Shown one piece after another: positions 24,901 to 34,205 of a stretch of 64,000 nt of DNA. The number at the start of each line of letters is the position of its first letter. Position 1 is the stretch's first letter. Both the position numbers and the translations under genes were made by a program. Under the pieces are notes generated by a model, which searched no databases, was not told the DNA's origin, and saw nothing but the letters and a program-made list of their open reading frames with translations. The DNA comes from Hofstenia miamia (Eukaryota > Xenacoelomorpha > Acoela), in assembly GCA_004352715.1 (NCBI GenBank), contig SCFE01000081.1:1802423-1866422 (forward strand), read 5' to 3'.

Positions 24901-25014
24901 ATAATTTACAAAACGTCATTTGACTCAATCTCATCTAATTCTAGTGAGGTCATAATTCTACCTCCAACTGGTGGAACTGTATCTGAAGAAGTTGTGGATG
25001 CTGTCTGGATTTGA
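24901..25014 (+). pseudogene. possible piggyBac-like transposase N-terminal fragment
   Basis: An open stretch ends in TGA and reads SSNSSEVIILPPTGGTVSEE. The serine-rich lead, 'I.ILPP' and 'G.VS(T)EE' arrangement resemble the acidic N-terminus of piggyBac-type transposases (usually ...LPP...VTDEEE). Nothing downstream continues the family, so at most this is a 38-codon relic. An acceptor-like TTCTAG at 24939-24944 also allows a host exon. Confidence 0.35.
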
Positions 25015-25075
25015 TGTTTTCTTTATAATTGTCAAATATACACAGCAAAAGATGAATCTATTGATAAAGCTTTGA

Positions 25076-25300
25076 TTTTGTGACAGCATAAAATTGCAGA
25101 CCAATTTAGAGAAATCGCTAAAAAAACTTTTTTCTATAACTTCTCAAGAAAATATAAGGGCGAATAAAAATGTAAATTGCCCCAACATCTAGCAAACATT
25201 TCCTTTAAAGAAAGGCAGCACTACAATGCTTCACGATGCAGAAAGATTTCGTGACGGTATAAAAATGCAGGCCAATTTAGAGCAATTGCTAAAAATATTT
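25076..25300. repeat. diverged direct repeat, offset 171 bp
   Basis: GTGACAGCATAAAATTGCAG... from 25080 and GTGACGGTATAAAAATGCAG... from 25251 continue alike for about 45 bp (GACCAATTTAGAG, GCTAAAAA). The second unit runs up to the mariner insertion at 25312. Confidence 0.6.
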
Positions 25301-25416
25301 TTTTTGTCATGTAAAGGGTTTTTCATTATGAGCGCTCACATGTTGTTTTGAAATAAAACGATAACGATTTGAGATATCAATGAATTTTTTTTCACATCAA
25401 AGTACATTAAATTACA

Positions 25417-26807
25417 TTATGAATGAAATTCAATTTCTTTAGCATGGCCCCCACAGGCACGTTTGCAGAAGTCCAGACGTTGAACCCACTTTTTCACACA
25501 AATTGATCGGTACAGCAGCAATTTCACGTTCAATATTTGCTCTGAGTTCATCCAAAGTCTCTGGCCTATTAGTGTAGACCAAACTCTTCACGTGTCCCCA
25601 AAGAAAATAATCTAGAGGCGTTACATCACACAAACGAGGCGGCCATTCGACTGGACCTTTTCTTGATATAACACGTTCGCCGAATTTTTTTTCAATAAAT
25701 CGATTGTAATGCTAGCTGTGTGGCTAGTCGCACCGTCATGTTGGAACCACATATCAGCCAAGTCCATATCCTCCAATTCATGCCAAAATAATCAGTTAAC
25801 ATTTCACGGTAGCGATTTCCATTGATAGTAACATGGCGATTTTCATCATCAACGAAAAAATATGGCCCAATGATGCCACCAGCATGTAATCCGCACCAAA
25901 CAGTAATTTTTTCGGGATGTAATGGTGTCTCATGCAACACGTGAAGGTTGTTGCCTGAGCACTAACACANNNNNNNNNNNNNNNNNNNNNNNNNNNNNNN
26001 NNNNNNNNNNNNNNNNNNNNNNNNNNNNNNNNNNNNNNNNNNNNNNNNNNNNNNNNNNNNNNNNNNNNNNNNNNNNNNNNNNNNNNNNNNNNNNNNNNNN
26101 NNNNNNNNNNNNNNNNNNNNNNNNNNNNNNNNNNNNNNNNNNNNNNNNNNNNNNNNNNNNNNNNNNNNNNNNNNNNNNNNNNNNNNNNNNNNNNNNNNNN
26201 NNNNNNNNNNNNNNNNNNNNNNNNNNNNNNNNNNNNNNNNNNNNNNNNNNNNNNNNNNNNNNNNNNNNNNNNNNNNNNNNNNNNNNNNNNNNNNNNNNNN
26301 NNNNNNNNNNNNNNNNNNNNNNNNNNNNNNNNNNNNNNNNNNNNNNNNNNNNNNNNNNNNNNNNNNNNNNNNNNNNNNNNNNNNNNNNNNNNNNNNNNNN
26401 NNNNNNNNNNNNNNNNNNNNNNNNNNNNNNNNNNNNNNNNNNNNNNNNNNNNNNNNNNNNNNNNNNNNNNNNNNNNNNNNNNNNNNNNNNNNNNNNNNNN
26501 NNNNNNNNNNNNNNNNNNNNNNNNNNNNNNNNNNNNNNNNNNNNNNNTGGTCTTGTTCAACTGAAGCTCTAGCGGCAGCAATATTTTGTTCACTTCGTGC
26601 TTTTCTTTGTTTTACTGGCACTGTCACATTATGTAGTGTAAATGTGGATTCAAATTTTTTCACCAAACGTTGAATTGTTGATTGGGAAGGCCGATTATGA
26701 GGACCATAAAATGACCGTAATGCTCTTAAAGTACCTTTAAGAGAACGATTATTTTGATAAAAAATCTGAATAATTTGCAAACGTTGTTCAAGCGTATACT
26801 GCTTCAT
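25417..26807 (-). pseudogene. mariner-like transposase, frameshifted
   Basis: Starts at ATG 26807 with an N-terminal helix-turn-helix region (MKQYTLEQRLQIIQIFYQ; later PSQSTIQRLVKKFE). After the gap it resumes with KITVWCGLHAGGIIGPYFF, then the MWFQHDGATSHTA block, then TPLDYFLWGHVKSLVY and a C-terminus near 25417. Three reading-frame changes are needed to follow the protein: near 25788, near 25690 at an A run, and near 25494. Two of them touch homopolymers, so sequencing error cannot be excluded for those. The family resembles arthropod mariner-like elements. As given, the gene is inactive. Confidence 0.88.
25970..26547. other. assembly gap (578 N)
   Basis: Unknown sequence inside the mariner transposase. 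Confidence 1.
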
Positions 26808-26930
26808 GATGATTTGTCAAAGACTAATGAGTAAAACTGTCAAGAGAAAATAAAAAAATATGTCGTCGTTTGTCGTCCCTATCGGTACAAAATGTGAGCG
26901 TCCCTAATGAAATACGCATTATAAAGATAG

Positions 26931-27053
26931 CACGCGAAATATATTTCTGTGCACCATCTCGCGACAGAAGTATTTCGTAGCAAGAAATATTTCGTGTAAT
27001 TATATTTTTTTGACAACATGATTACCAATCCTGATCTGCTAACAGATCTGGAT
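26931..27053. repeat. cluster of short inverted repeats
   Basis: CACGCGAAATATATTTC near 26932 pairs imperfectly with GAAATATTTCGTG near 26985, with a third related copy (AGAAGTATTTCG) between them. ATCCTGATCTG at 27028-27038 pairs with CAGATCTGGAT at 27043-27053 (10 of 11) across a 4-nt loop. It lies just outside the mariner insertion. Confidence 0.45.
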
Positions 27054-27189
27054 TAGCGTGGCATCTATACAACTCGCACCATTAGGGAAACAGAACGAGA
27101 GAGGGTAAACTCAAACTTGTCAAATATATGAAGAATGCTCAAATAAACCTATAACCTTAATCTTTATTAGCTGTATTTCGTTTGTCGTA

Positions 27190-27620
27190 ATAGCATATGT
27201 ACAAATAAGTATAATACATATTTACAAAAAAATGTACAGACACCTATATATACACATGCACTACAAACTAAGCTTGTCAATTAAAGTTAAAAACAACAAT
27301 ACAATAACACAGATAAAAATATAAAATATTCGAATTCGATTTGTCACTACAATGTTTTCTAGGTTAAAAGTACTTTTTATTTTGTTCTGCTAATAAATTG
27401 TTTTTTAGTAATTTTTTGAATTTGTTAAGATTTTTTCCTGCTTAATTCTGATTGGTAGTTCATTCCATAGTTTACATGATGTTGACTTAAAAGAGTTACT
27501 CCAATATTTATTTGTTGGCATTATGTTGAATATGCGTTTATTTGCACGTTGATTAAATTTTAAATATTGTTCATTCGGCAGTTTACGCTTAATTTTAATT
27601 TCCTTAAACATGTATACTAG
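27190..27620 (-). pseudogene. LINE ORF2 C-terminal end and 3' UTR
   Basis: On the minus strand a frame from 27611 to 27405 includes NEQYLKFNQRANKRIF and SFKSTSCKLWNELPIRIKQ. The 'S....S.KLWN.LP..IK' pattern is the usual C-terminus of Jockey/CR1-type ORF2. The AT-rich stretch to about 27190 is likely its 3' UTR. The rest of this copy is missing, as expected for a 5'-truncated insertion. Confidence 0.6.
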
Positions 27621-27764
27621 GCTGTGATAAAAGCTGGAGTAAGGATCGATAATGTCTGTAATTTCATACCAGTTTGATGTCTCTTAATGCTAAACATAGT
27701 ACTAATTGACCAGTTGAAGATCCTACTTATACTATTGTATTATTATTACTGTATTAGAGTCAGA

Positions 27765-28860
27765 GCAAATTTATTGCGGAATATATGTATACAAAATCTA
27801 CAAACTAACACATGACAAAAGAAATATAAAATATAAACAAATAAATAACTACAAATTAATATGTACAATATATAATAATATAATCAATGTTTAAGTGAAT
27901 GTTTGTGTAGGTGCTCAATGTTGGATGTATGTTTCGAATGCATGAAGTGTATTGTCTTCCCCTAATGTTTACTGTTTTATTAGAAGAAATTGTTTCAATT
28001 TTTTTCTAAACTTTTTAGTTTCATAATCTAAATTATTCCACAATTTAATTAATATGTGATGAAAGCCATTATAATTTTTATCTAAACTCAAAACTTTTTG
28101 TGATCGCTCATTTAATGTAATATAGATAGTCATTAAGGAAAAGGAGAGATGTTTGTAGAGATAGCATATGCATAATTTGTTGCGTGATCGATAAAATTGC
28201 GTCTTGGTTACTATTCCCAGCACGAAAACCAAATTGCTTATTCGATAGGATGTTTTCAGGTTTAGAAATGTGTTTATTTGAATATACAACAGTTTTCAAA
28301 GAGTTTGCTAAAGGATTTTTAATACAAATGGTTCTACAATTTTTTCGTTTAGTATGTCACCTTTTTATATATATGAGTTATATTTTTTTGGAAGTCTGGA
28401 AATTCACAATCAATAATACATTGATTAAATGCGACTAACAATTGTTCTCCAAAAATAGGAAAAAAACGTTTAATAAAAAATGGGGGGTTGATTTGTTGGT
28501 ATCAAGTTTTTGTAACAATGTTTTCTAATTCATTGATTGTAGCAAGTCTAAAGGAAAATTGTTTTGATTTTTTGAGATTATCAGCATTTTGTTTTTTCTT
28601 ATAAGGTGGGAAATTGAAATTTCCAAGTTCTTTCAATGTTGAATTTAAATGATTTAGTATTTTAGTTTTGTCTGTTACGGTCGTATTGTTGATGTTTAAT
28701 TCATTTATTTCGGATGAAAGACCTTTAGATTTTCCAATACATTTATGGATGTATCGCCATTTTTCTCGAGTAGAATTTAATTGATTAAAGAATTTTTGCC
28801 GAACTTTAGTTAAATTTTTTATTCGTAATTGCTTAATTGAAACTTGTTGCTGCTATCTGA
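27765..28860 (-). pseudogene. internally deleted LINE ORF2 with 3' end
   Basis: From about 28860 leftward: REKWRYIHKCIGKSKGL, then a spacer, ILSNKQFGFRAGNSNQDAIL near 28240 (RT domain 2) and, directly afterwards, a C-terminal tail with HILIKLWNNLDYETKKF near 28030. The palm motifs (AFD, SGVPQGS, YxDD) between these are gone, so a large internal deletion joined RT domain 2 to the C-terminus. A minus-strand AATAAA at about 27777-27782 suggests the 3' end. Another LINE C-terminus in the same orientation lies just beyond. Confidence 0.65.
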
Positions 28861-29120
28861 CACAATGTATGGGAAGAATTTGAATGTTTCTGGATTTTTA
28901 ACCAAATTAAAAAAAGGTACCTAATGTCAGTAAATGCCTATAAACTCTACATCAATGTGAAAATATATCACTGATAAGTAAACAGACGTTATTTAAACAG
29001 GGCACTCATAAGTGACTGTGACTATGAAGCGGAACTTAATAAGCCAATTGCATTAAATGCTCCAACAAAATTGTGAAAACCCAAAAACTTTGATTATATA
29101 TATATATAAGTATATATATA

Positions 29121-30120
29121 NNNNNNNNNNNNNNNNNNNNNNNNNNNNNNNNNNNNNNNNNNNNNNNNNNNNNNNNNNNNNNNNNNNNNNNNNNNNNNNN
29201 NNNNNNNNNNNNNNNNNNNNNNNNNNNNNNNNNNNNNNNNNNNNNNNNNNNNNNNNNNNNNNNNNNNNNNNNNNNNNNNNNNNNNNNNNNNNNNNNNNNN
29301 NNNNNNNNNNNNNNNNNNNNNNNNNNNNNNNNNNNNNNNNNNNNNNNNNNNNNNNNNNNNNNNNNNNNNNNNNNNNNNNNNNNNNNNNNNNNNNNNNNNN
29401 NNNNNNNNNNNNNNNNNNNNNNNNNNNNNNNNNNNNNNNNNNNNNNNNNNNNNNNNNNNNNNNNNNNNNNNNNNNNNNNNNNNNNNNNNNNNNNNNNNNN
29501 NNNNNNNNNNNNNNNNNNNNNNNNNNNNNNNNNNNNNNNNNNNNNNNNNNNNNNNNNNNNNNNNNNNNNNNNNNNNNNNNNNNNNNNNNNNNNNNNNNNN
29601 NNNNNNNNNNNNNNNNNNNNNNNNNNNNNNNNNNNNNNNNNNNNNNNNNNNNNNNNNNNNNNNNNNNNNNNNNNNNNNNNNNNNNNNNNNNNNNNNNNNN
29701 NNNNNNNNNNNNNNNNNNNNNNNNNNNNNNNNNNNNNNNNNNNNNNNNNNNNNNNNNNNNNNNNNNNNNNNNNNNNNNNNNNNNNNNNNNNNNNNNNNNN
29801 NNNNNNNNNNNNNNNNNNNNNNNNNNNNNNNNNNNNNNNNNNNNNNNNNNNNNNNNNNNNNNNNNNNNNNNNNNNNNNNNNNNNNNNNNNNNNNNNNNNN
29901 NNNNNNNNNNNNNNNNNNNNNNNNNNNNNNNNNNNNNNNNNNNNNNNNNNNNNNNNNNNNNNNNNNNNNNNNNNNNNNNNNNNNNNNNNNNNNNNNNNNN
30001 NNNNNNNNNNNNNNNNNNNNNNNNNNNNNNNNNNNNNNNNNNNNNNNNNNNNNNNNNNNNNNNNNNNNNNNNNNNNNNNNNNNNNNNNNNNNNNNNNNNN
30101 NNNNNNNNNNNNNNNNNNNN
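29121..30120. other. assembly gap (1000 N, size arbitrary)
   Basis: Exactly 1000 N, bounded on the left by (AT)n. Frames that cross it have no meaning. Confidence 1.
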
Positions 30121-30930
30121 TAACTTGGCAGGAATGCCACACACCAATACTTTGACCATTTTCACTAATAATGTTAGTAATTTGCCTAGGCATCGATTTT
30201 TAAAACTTGTTTCTAAGGCTTACACGGTTTTTATCGTCATTCATAGGTTCTCAATTATCCATAAATTTGGGCTCTAAAAAGAGTAGTTTCAATGAATGTT
30301 TGCGTCAAAATTATCAAAAAATGTTGACAGGGCTGTGTGACCGTTAACCCATCCCGCTTAGAAATCAATGAAGAGCTTGTATACGGTGTAGGGAGGTCGT
30401 GCAAAAAGTATCCACTGGCATTTAATCGCACATACGGAGAACTAGTACATCTAACTATAGTTTTGTATTTCTCACTCCGGATTACTCCCCTAACCATTGG
30501 GTAAATTTGTTGCTTTGTGCAATATCGACCTCTATGACGCACACAATGTTTCCTTCATGGATAAAGTTGAATCATTGATTCCTCAGATCAGTAATTTCCA
30601 ATCTAAAACAGACCATTCAAATTTTGTGAGATTGAATGAAAGTCTCATTTGAACATGAATCAGATTTAATTTGGGCTTTGGGACAGAAATTCTTCCATGC
30701 AAACCATTGCGGGTTAAATAACGTCTGATTGATCTATTCGATAAATTTGATAGCTTGGATTTTCTATTATATTCTCTGATGGTCAAAAAAGTATTTGATG
30801 AAGATGCTGCAACAAAAGACCTTTCTTCCCGTTTTGAAAAGCCAATTACGGGTTTTAAAATATTAAAAATATCGCATATATTAAATCATGAAATGTTCTG
30901 GGTTGCAAGTTCTAATGCTTTCTTTGCAAT
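30121..30930 (-). pseudogene. Tc1-like transposase relic
   Basis: Minus-strand pieces in order: KREERSFVAASSS near 30830 (DNA-binding linker), RSIRRYLTRNGLHGRISVPK near 30700, FEWSVLDWK near 30605, RHRGRYC near 30535, LNASGYFLHDLP near 30410, SPNLWIIENL near 30265 (Tc1 'SPDLNPIENLW') and MPRQITNIISENGQ near 30170 (like the terminal 'MPRR...I...GG'). The order matches Tc1 transposases, but stops and frameshifts occur throughout. The right-hand terminus of the gene product disappears into the gap. Terminal inverted repeats were not found. Confidence 0.7.
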
Positions 30931-30977
30931 AACAACTTTCTTTTAATCAACAACTACCAGATACTTTTATCCACAAC

Positions 30978-30981
<4 letters not shown>

Positions 30982-31040
<59 letters not shown>

Positions 31041-31050
31041 TATATATATT
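30982..31050. repeat. (AT)n microsatellite
   Basis: Long alternating AT array with a single phase change. Confidence 0.95.
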
Positions 31051-31774
31051 CGGAAAAAAAACAAGTTGGTGTTGGAAGTATTTTTGCTATTCTATAATTG
31101 CTAAATAGGTAAGGGGAGAAAAAGCTATTATCTAAATACCAAATTTAAAGTTGTGTACAAAATAGCATTACTTACAGCTTCAATCGCAGAAGCAGGAAGA
31201 TGTCTATATGAAAGGTCTCCTTTAGACCTCAATTATGTGGATGACTTTACTACTGAATTAATTCAGTTTTCAAAGTATTAATCGAATCTTAATGACATGG
31301 ATTCTCCTTATATTAGTTTACTTTATTTATTGTATATAAAAAGAGGTAGTTCCAGACAATTTTTCCAAATAATTAGATTGCATGCCAAATTAACTTATCG
31401 GTACTAATACTGAGGGAGACCGATGTTTTTCTGTTTAAGAAAGAGTAAATAATATTTAGTGTCCTACATTATTCAAAATAATTTTTGAGATTTAACTCTA
31501 CCGACAATAGATTTTGATGAAATCATAGAAAATTTTTCAAAGTGCAAAGCTGGAAAAAGTGCTCGAATCAAAATAAATATTATAAATTGCAATTAATAAA
31601 CAGAAAGCAGTTGTTGCATTATTTATTGGTAGTTTAATATAAATGCATGCTATTATGAAATAAATTTATCTAATGCTATGCTGATATATCCATATTCAAT
31701 GATTATGTGAATAGTAGCAATCATTGCATTTGTTATAAAAAAGGGGTCCAGCGCCCCGCGCAGCCTTAATCCGC

Positions 31775-31775
<1 letters not shown>
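31051..31775. other. no recognised gene
   Basis: A 51-codon plus-strand frame ends at 31281 and includes SIAEAGRCLYERSPLDLNYV; it follows an acceptor-like CTTACAG at 31171-31177. I do not recognise it. The remainder is AT-rich. Confidence 0.3.
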
Positions 31776-31808
<33 letters not shown>

Positions 31809-31939
31809 NNNNNNNNNNNNNNNNNNNNNNNNNNNNNNNNNNNNNNNNNNNNNNNNNNNNNNNNNNNNNNNNNNNNNNNNNNNNNNNNNNNNNNNNNNNN
31901 NNNNNNNNNNNNNNNNNNNNNNNNNNNNNNNNNNNNNNN

Positions 31940-31969
<30 letters not shown>
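31776..31969. repeat. (AT)n arrays on both sides of a 131-N gap
   Basis: AT run from 31776, N at 31809-31939, AT run to 31969. The assembly broke in the microsatellite. Confidence 0.95.
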
Positions 31970-31972
<3 letters not shown>

Positions 31973-32952
31973 AATGGAGTTTCACAGCAGAGGGGGAATT
32001 ATAGGGAACATTGCGGAGGAGGGCAAAGAGCGAGGAATTAGTTTTGCGGAGACGGAAGGACACATGTCCTTACCAATTTAAGATTGCAGCAAATTGAACT
32101 CCAAGATGAGTATGTAGACGAGAAAAGTTCATAGGAAGAGGCAGATCAGTCAGAAGAGGGACATAGAAAAGAAAAAACCCCATGTCTTGGTTTGGCTAAA
32201 ATCAAGATGGTTAACAGAAGATCAAGTAGACAAAAGCTCAAGATCGGAGGTAATATTGGAAGCAAAAGAACTGCCGACGTTGAAAATCGCAGTGTCATCC
32301 ACGTACAGTAGACAGGATGAGTTGAGGACAGATGGAGGGAGGTCGTTGATAGCAACGAGAAAGAAAAGAACAGCAAACACAGAAACTTGAGGAACGCCAC
32401 TAGAGACCATAGCAGAAGAAGAAATCGAGTTGATTTTGGCACTCTAACGACGATTGGACTGGTAAGACTGGAAAAGCTTGATGAAATATTCATCAAAGCC
32501 AAATAAACTTAATTTGTCAAGAAAAAGCTTTAGAATTGTCAAGAAAAATAATGCAACCAGGATCGTTACGATCAGAGTAGAAGTAATAGTGAGCAAATTA
32601 GTGATGGCAGAACGACCTGGAAGGTTACCATGCTGAGAAGAGGAGATGAGGTGACGAATTTTAGAGAACACATAACGAAAGACAAGGCAAAGATGATTGA
32701 CAGCCGAGAAGCAATAGCTATTGGACGATAACAAGTGACTTGTGAAGAGGGAAATTGATTGGATTTTAACAGTGGGGAGATCCAAGATGTTTTCCAGTTA
32801 GGCGGAAAACGCTTAGAGGAACAAATGTAGGAGAAGAGATACTTTAAATGGATGGAAAGAGTTGAGGAGGTTTCGTCAATTACAAAGGGCAACAATTTTG
32901 AAACAGCAAAAAGGATTTTAAAATTTACGAAGTTATTGGTTTGACACAAATA
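31970..32952 (-). pseudogene. LINE reverse transcriptase (Jockey/I-like), frameshifted
   Basis: Leftward from 32952: FPPNWKTSWISPLLKSNQFP and CYRPIAIAS (RT domains 0-1), GNLPGRSAITNLL (domain 2), then FDEYFIKLFQSYQSNRR, SSGVPQVSVFAVLFFLVAIN with DLPPSV, and LLYVDDTAIF (catalytic YVDD intact) near 32300. The thumb follows: LGVQFAAILNW near 32090 and SFRLRKTNSSLFALLRNV near 32030, ending at (AT)n and a gap. At least three frameshifts separate these pieces. It is less AT-rich than the neighbouring host sequence, so it may be a comparatively recent insertion. Confidence 0.8.
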
Positions 32953-33889
32953 TAGTAATGCATCTTAGCATAGATATTGATGGGGCATGTGCCTCTGTAG
33001 CTCCCCTGGTTCCTACGAGTATGAATTCATTAATTTTGTAAGATGTCATCTTCTAGAATAATTTTAAAAGCATATATATTGAGGAGCATAGAAAGGTTTT
33101 TGATTACAATATAATTGCAAGCAAAATACATTTTTGCATTAATATATTGGCTGTGTTATCATGAAAAAGAGCACATTAGTACTTATATATATTTTTCTGT
33201 TCTCATCGCAAAATAAATATATATTCATGAGTTTCTTAAATACGTAATATGGATAATTATAGTCTATAGAACTTCTTGCCGCATAGCTAAATCAGGATTT
33301 TAGGCTGTCAGACACAAGCCTTAACAACCAATGGGATAGTTCACTATGCTTATAAATTTTGATGGGTTCGGGTTGAGAGAGGTCAATAGATATTCAAAAC
33401 TGTTTTCTAGATATTTCGCAGGAACAAGGAAATTATTTTACCAAATGACTTGCATCATTAGACAAGGTGTAATAGAAAATGTTATTTATATATTTTGCGA
33501 ATTTAAATGTTTTCTCATAAAAGTATTGTATGTGTTTATTAAAGAATCACGTTTGGAGAAATTTTTACAAAAAGCTACTCACTGTATCGTGCTCATTATA
33601 AGATAAAACTATTTTTCTATGGCCCGTAAACATATTCAATATAGATAGACTGATTATTAAATCTGTACTATTCATGGGACAATTTTAAAGGCCTTGTGGG
33701 AAAAACAATGGGGATATGGACTCAACGTGTGTAATTTTTGCCTTTTAACATCTAAAGTACATAGTAAATTCGTTTGATATACTGCAATGCCATTAAAGGC
33801 TGCATACTGAAGATTGAAACTGAATTCTCCCTGCTTTTAACACGTGTGTTAATGAAATAATTAAGTTGTTTATATTAGTTTATGCATTG
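32953..33889. other. no recognisable gene
   Basis: AT-rich. A plus-strand frame at 33346-33606 (86 codons) has no recognisable motif and is probably chance. Confidence 0.4.
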
Positions 33890-33955
33890 GTATTCTTGCG
33901 GCTTAGTAAAATTTTGAAATCTAAGTGTGGTTGAGTTCGATCCCAAATCCGAGTT
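33890..33955 (+). repeat. tRNA-derived SINE-like fragment
   Basis: GCGGCTTAGTAA (33899-33910) resembles a tRNA A box and GAGTTCGATCCC (33933-33944) a B box, at about tRNA spacing (roughly 33 bp). No complete cloverleaf forms, and no 3' tail or flanking duplication is evident, so this is a relic, not a tRNA gene. Confidence 0.4.
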
Positions 33956-34048
33956 AAATATAAAATGCTTTAAATTATTTCATTTAATTTGAACTTCAAT
34001 TTCAAAGAAATGCAATGCTTAAGGTTGTAGTTTCTTTATGCACATTAT

Positions 34049-34205
34049 TTACACAAGGTGGCCGAAAAGTCACTGTGCTCTGAAAACTTTGTCTATAAAG
34101 TATTTTATTTAAGAATTGATGGTTGAACAGCGAGTGTCTTTAATGGAGGACTTTTCTCGTGAAAAATTTCGAAAAAGAAGCTATTTATTGGCCCTATCCA
34201 GCCTG
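34049..34205 (+). mobile_element. truncated mariner-like 5' end
   Basis: ACAAGGTGGCCGAAAAGTCA at 34052 resembles terminal repeats of arthropod mariner-like elements. A start follows with MVEQRVSLMEDFSREKFRKR, like the first helix of their DNA-binding domain. The similarity ends near 34205 and no second terminus was found. Confidence 0.35.

Larger units (their letters stand above)
25314..26919 (-). mobile_element. Tc1/mariner-family transposon, full span with TA target site
   Basis: TA dinucleotides at 25312-25313 and 26920-26921 flank the element. Left terminus AAGGGTTTTTCATTA and inverted right terminus ATGCGTATTTCATTA are followed on both sides by (A/G)CGCTCACAT, giving imperfect terminal inverted repeats of about 30 bp. 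The interior carries one transposase gene on the minus strand with normal mariner spacing (about 110 bp from terminus to ATG). 578 N interrupt it at 25970-26547. Confidence 0.88.

Noticed and set aside
29036-30277. several 350-400-codon open frames in different frames
   Set aside because: They are almost entirely N from the 1000-N gap, with (AT)n or Tc1 debris at the edges.
33899-33944. functional tRNA gene
   Set aside because: A- and B-box-like words are present but no acceptor, D or T stems form.
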